From positions 3,528,307 to 3,592,306 of the forward strand of contig CM056724.1 of assembly GCA_029844215.1 (NCBI GenBank): 64,000 nucleotides of DNA. The letters are read 5' to 3'. Position 1 is the first letter of the stretch, and every line of letters starts with the position of its first letter. The DNA is from Przewalskia tangutica. Taxonomy: Eukaryota > Streptophyta > Magnoliopsida > Solanales > Solanaceae. Shown in pieces: positions 44,401 through 50,400 of the stretch. Position numbers and translations under genes: made by a program. The notes under the pieces are model-generated. The model saw only the letters and a list, made by a program, of their open reading frames with translations. It was not told the origin of the DNA and ran no database searches.

Positions 44401-47400
44401 CGGAAGAAAATAAACATCCCTTTTAATGGCGAGAACAGTCTTTGGACTAGAAAAAAATTCAAAGAGACGTGTTCATGCAGCAGGAAAAGTAAATGACTTG
44501 CAAGCTAAAGCTACACAAGTCTTGGATCCCCTCAGGCAATTTGTATAGTCATTTGACATTAAGTGATGATTGTGAAATCCTTAAATAATGGAAAGCTATA
44601 AACATAAATTTGGGTCTGTGCAATCTGGCTTCCCTTTGGGTCAAAAGAGCAAGTTATCAATCATGTCTAACACTTCTATAGCAAAATATCATCTTTGAAA
44701 TTCATGCCGAACTTACTAAGATATACCAATTTTAAATAGCTCATACCTGTGGTTTTTCCTGTGCAAAGCGAACCATATCCTCAGGATTAACTTCTAGAGG
44801 ATCATAACCCAACTTGGCCTTCGTAACAGCCTGAGTAGGAGTGCCATAAGCAATAGTTACATCAGATGTCACAGTGAAGAGTCTGATAATTGCAGATAGA
44901 AAGTTCTGTCTAAAGGTCGACGAGCTTATAAGCCAAAATTTTGAGAAGTGGAATGATTTTTTCATTACCACAAACAAGAATCTTTTGAACCAACTTATCT
45001 GGTCACAATTCCTAAACATAAGGGGACTCATTCACTTCTCATTTTTTTTACTACTTTAAGAGAGCCAAAATCATTCACTTTTTTTCTTATATTCTTAAGT
45101 TGATTATGTGGGGCAAACTAGTTTGTTTGGAACTCTTTATTTTCAAATCCTTTTTATTTTCTCAAAAGAAAGTACTACAGTACGGAGTGGGAAGCTTTTC
45201 TATGAGGAAAAATAACTCTTCAATTCTCCACCCAAAAATCATTAGCATCTGAAATTTTGGTTTTGAGCTACACAGAGCATTTGGGAACTCCAAGAAGCAA
45301 GAAAAACAAAACTGTAATCTGATTGTAAAGGAAACTACTGCCATCCAGCTTAATTAGTATATTTACAAGCATATAAGTTTCAACCATAGCTAAGCTGTTA
45401 AGGGAGTAAGGAAAGAAGAGAAGATACTTTCAACAGATATGAGCTCCTAGGCAAAAGATATGTGGAGTCCACAGAAAACATAAAATATTAATATTACATT
45501 ATCAACTGGAACATTAACAAAAGCAGAGAACTAGTGTTAACTTCACGATGTGAAAACAAGAAAGATCCTACTGGAATACATGAAGTCTTCAGTAAAAGGT
45601 TAAAATCAAGCAAAAAGAAGAATAAGAGAGCATAAGCAAATAGAAAATAAGAAGAGGTTACGAGTTACACCTTCAGACCTTGGCTTCCTTGAGGAAGATA
45701 ACTATCACGTTTGACCCAAGCAAAACAGTCCAGATGGCAAGCAAATTTAGCACGACATTCCCCTTGATTCTTGTCACAGGAAAACCCAAGCTCCTGCAGC
45801 TCAAAAGAGATGCAGTGAAAATTAAAAAGAATAAGTGTGTAACATGGGTTTAGGCAGAAATAAGAAAGTACAAAAACATAAAACATAGAAAAAGAAGATA
45901 ATACTAATTTCGAAAATGATGATTTTACAAACTATTCTTGATAATACTGTCAACAGAAACACACAACCTTTATGAAAGAATTACAGCAATGCTGCAAGTG
46001 TTTTCAGTGAAAAATAAAAGGGCAGCCCGGTGCACTAAGCTCCCGCTATGCGCGGGGTCTGGGGAAGGGTCAGACCACAAGGGTCTTTGTACGCAGCCTT
46101 AACTTGCATTTCTGTCAGAGGCTGTTTCCACGGCTTGAACTCATGACCTCCTGATCACATGGCAGCAACTTTATCAGTTACTCCAAGGCTCCCCTCCAAG
46201 GTCACATGCCAGAGGCTGTTTTCAGTGAAAAATAGAAAAACAAAAAAAACATTTGGGCAGTATGGGTATACTGAGCCAAATGACCTTACCAACACCTTAG
46301 AGAGAAACAATTCGTATATTTTTGTCCCTAGACACAGACAAATTAAGTTGGAAACGGACAGAGAGCAGAGCTAGATAATGAATTGGGTACACCAGGAAAA
46401 AATTCTTAGACTTTATCAACAGTCGTATTATTTGGGCATTATCAGGAACAAAGTTGGCAAAGTAGCATTGCTCTGGAAAACCATCCACGAGATGCTCAAT
46501 GGTAAATTACTATTTACTTGAGAGGACTAACATAAAACACTCTAACAGTAAGGAGCTACATACATCCTTCAGACTCAAACCATAATGAGTAGTTCTTGTC
46601 TCCACAAATGGCCAATCAAAGAAGTCACCGTTATACGTTACATAGATACCCGGCTTCACCGCTTGCATATGTGCAAACCAGTGTCTGAGGAGCCCTTCCT
46701 GCAACAAAATAATGTTGTAGAGGATTGAACATCTCAATCACGAAGAAATAGAGTGTACAAAATTACAGAAAACCCATTACCTCATTTTTCACATTTGTCA
46801 CTTTAAAGTGCCCTTCATATTCTGGTTTTGGGGTATACTCAATATCCTCAATATCTTCCGCAACACACTGGAAATTCAGAACATAGTTTCTGTTAATGCA
46901 TCAGTGCAAATTGGTTATAATTGCATAGAATAATAATTTTATTATTTTTCCAAAATAAATAAGTATGGATGTTTGTTTTTTGTAGATGTTTGCTAAAGAA
47001 TTCGCTTCAAGGAGGAGTCTCACTAACAACAACCAGCTAGATAATCTACGCTAAGACCCTAAATGGGAAAACACAGTGAAGAAGACCTGAAGAAATCATG
47101 TAGATCATGAAGCCTATCATTAATTTCTCAGATTTTTATAACAGATAGGAGATGAATTCCACAAAACCTAGTTCAGATTAGAAAGTGTAAGAAACACAAA
47201 TGCAGTACAGAATGAGAACCTCTCTGTTAATAATGAGATAGCCTTGGCCATCAACCATGTATGAGATCATCATTATGGAATCATATTCAGCATCAGGAAA
47301 TTTAAGAGGAAGCTTTGTGGTTTCAATATCAAAGGCGCAAACATGAACTTCAGCTCGCTGCAAGAGATCAGTCCTCTTCTCTAACATAACACCGGAGCTA

Positions 47401-50400
47401 GATACACTGACATCGTACCACTGACCACACCTAACATCTAATAAATGTAAATTTCAAAATTAAGATCAGAGCACATAAACAGTTAATCCAAAATTTAGAG
47501 ACTTCAGAAAAATGAACAACATTGGAAAGGACATCACCATTGTCAATGGCAAAGCGAACATGGTAGGGGACATCATATTCACGTAGATCAGTGATATAAT
47601 CTATAAAATCTTGAATTTGCTGCTTGCTGCATGTCGGGAAACAATCACCTCAAGATTGGCGTACCACCATAATGAAACTTAAATGAAAGGATTGGTATAA
47701 ATTGACAGGGAAATTAAACAATGTCAAAATAACATATGGCCATCTAAAAGATATGTGAACTTCATTATGCATTTAATGGATGGACACTTATGGTTATCGA
47801 TATTATTTCAAAATATCAGAGACTACCTTTTCCCTGTCAGTATAGATTCATATGCTTCTATAGTATCAAACTTCGTTTGATTTCTCTCAACAATGTGTGT
47901 TAGATCCCTCTTCACGTGCATCAACTGTTGGACAGTGTCAAATGATATCTTTAAATATGATCTGTGTAGACCAGACAGATGGTTTTTCTGAAGAAGACGA
48001 AATAAATATCAGAAAGAGAGATTGATGGCATAAAAATAGATAGTGTAGGTATGAACCAGGAGTGAGCCAACAGTATGTAGAAATTTTTCCACCACAGGAG
48101 CAATGCTAAACCAGGCTGTTTAACTTGCTCTCATGATGTGCAATCTAACATGCTTTTTATGAGAAAACACTACCTCTCGGTGAAACTTGGCTGGAGCAAT
48201 ACAATGTGGATACTTAGAAATTACAAGTACAATCCACTCTAGATTTACTTTTACAAGTAATTTACTTCTTACTTGAGCCATATGCCAACCTAGTCTCCCT
48301 GCTTGCTAGATTAAATAAAGAAATTATCCTGCCAACTTTTTAAGGTAAAATTTTTAATTAATAATGGGACAATCTCTAGTATGGAAATAGTATACCAGAA
48401 GGTAGAGAATCTACGACATAATATGATTCTCTATGAACGACACTTAATCTTCATACAAATTAAATCATCATGGGTGCACCAAAAAAAAGGAATAAAACGC
48501 CATTCTTCAATTATACAGTCATTCTCTATTTATTCAAAAGCTCTACTATTTATCTCCTTCCATGGGCACATGGGTGCTAATGGCGAACATCCCACACTCT
48601 TTGGCTTCTCCTCCTTTTAAAAGTCAATCTTGTACATTTGTAATCCATGGAAAAAACTAAAGTTGAGCTTGTAAGCTTGTATGCACTTAAAAGGCTAACA
48701 CCTAATCTAAAACCTTCTGCAACATCTCAGCATTTCACAATGCAGCTTATTGCTATGCGTTTCAAGTTTTCTTGAAGTAAAGCAGACTATTATATGTGAC
48801 CGAAAAAAAGTTCATTGAGAGTTTGAAAAGAACTTGTTTACATCTCCATGCAGTTGCTCCTTGTACACTCTGCTTTGTTGGGGGATAGAGAAATGCAACT
48901 TCGCTAGTTTTATTTATTTAAAAGAAAGAGGGAAGCTAGAACATAAGTTCCTTTTTAGTGTACTATGTTTAAAGTGGAACTCTGCCTCTCCTTTATATCT
49001 CAAACCAACAAACAAATGTTAAGTTATAAGTTACCTTTCATGCTTATTTCAACTGAGAAAACATAATTGCAACAACTACACCTCAATCTCAAACAAGTTA
49101 AATCGGCAATATGAATCCTATATGACCATGTTTCTCCATTAGATCTCGCAGTCAAATATTACACAAAATAAAAACAAAAATGAAAAGTACTATTAAGTTC
49201 TCTTTATTATCCACTTGCATAAGAATATCTGATAGGGTTAAAAGACACCTAGAAAGCATAGGACCTAAAGTAAGCATACTTACATGACTAAATCATATTC
49301 CCAACAAATTGGAATAGCCTAGATAGATCTTGTTCTTTCATTGTGCCCTATATTTCGCCAAGTGTGCATAGGTTCTAAGAGGTTGTAGGTCTTTCAATAC
49401 GATTCCCACCTTCGCTCACCATGCTCTCACCCCTATGGATTGATGCATCTGGAGCTTGACACATGACATAAACAAACCATCTCAAGTGACATTCTCCCAT
49501 TTTACCATAAAATGTAGTCATTTTTATTATTGTCTAATCTTGTATGGCCGCACATTTATCTTTCATATGCATCTCCTTCAACCATCCGAATTTAATTCTG
49601 TGTCACATCTCCATCTATTCCATTATCCTAGAACAATGAGCCTAGGTATCTAAATTATTTAGATTTAGACACCACAATCTTGTCTAATCCCACCTTAAAT
49701 TCACTCTTCTATGCTAACTAAACTTGCAGTACATATATTCAGGCTTCTACTTATCCTAAAACATAATTGGTTTCAGTAAGTTATTTTAGCCAAGTTGTTT
49801 CTTTAAACAACTATAAGTACAAAAATAACTTGCAAACATTAAGTTATAACTTATAAGTTGTTTTCTATGCACATTTCACTATAGAAACACAAATGCTTTC
49901 ATTAAATTTCTTTTGTAAGGATGTTTCCTCATACCAAGTAAATCGAAAAAGGAATAAACAAATGGCGGGAAGAGTGAACAACTTTTCTATCACCTCTCTA
50001 ACGATGTTACTTAACTTATGAATAGATACCAAAATACCCAACAAAACTTCAAAAAGAAGTCTAATATAGCCTAGTTGACAAGATTATATCAATGACATTC
50101 ATGTCTAATAGTTTGAGCATGTTTCACTAGCTTAAAAGTGAAATAACAAAAAAGCCATTTTTTCCCATTGGTTCTTGCTCCTTAGACCTATATACATCCT
50201 TAAATCCAATTTTCTTTCAAACTCTACCACCTCATAACTAGATATATGACCAACTTTCTCTTGTGCATAGCATTCAAACAATGATGACAACAACATACTC
50301 AATGGAATCTCACACAGTGGGGTCTGGGGAGAGTAGAGTAGAGTGTACAAAGACCTTACCCCTACCTTGGGAGGTAGAGAGTAGTTTCATGTAGACCCTC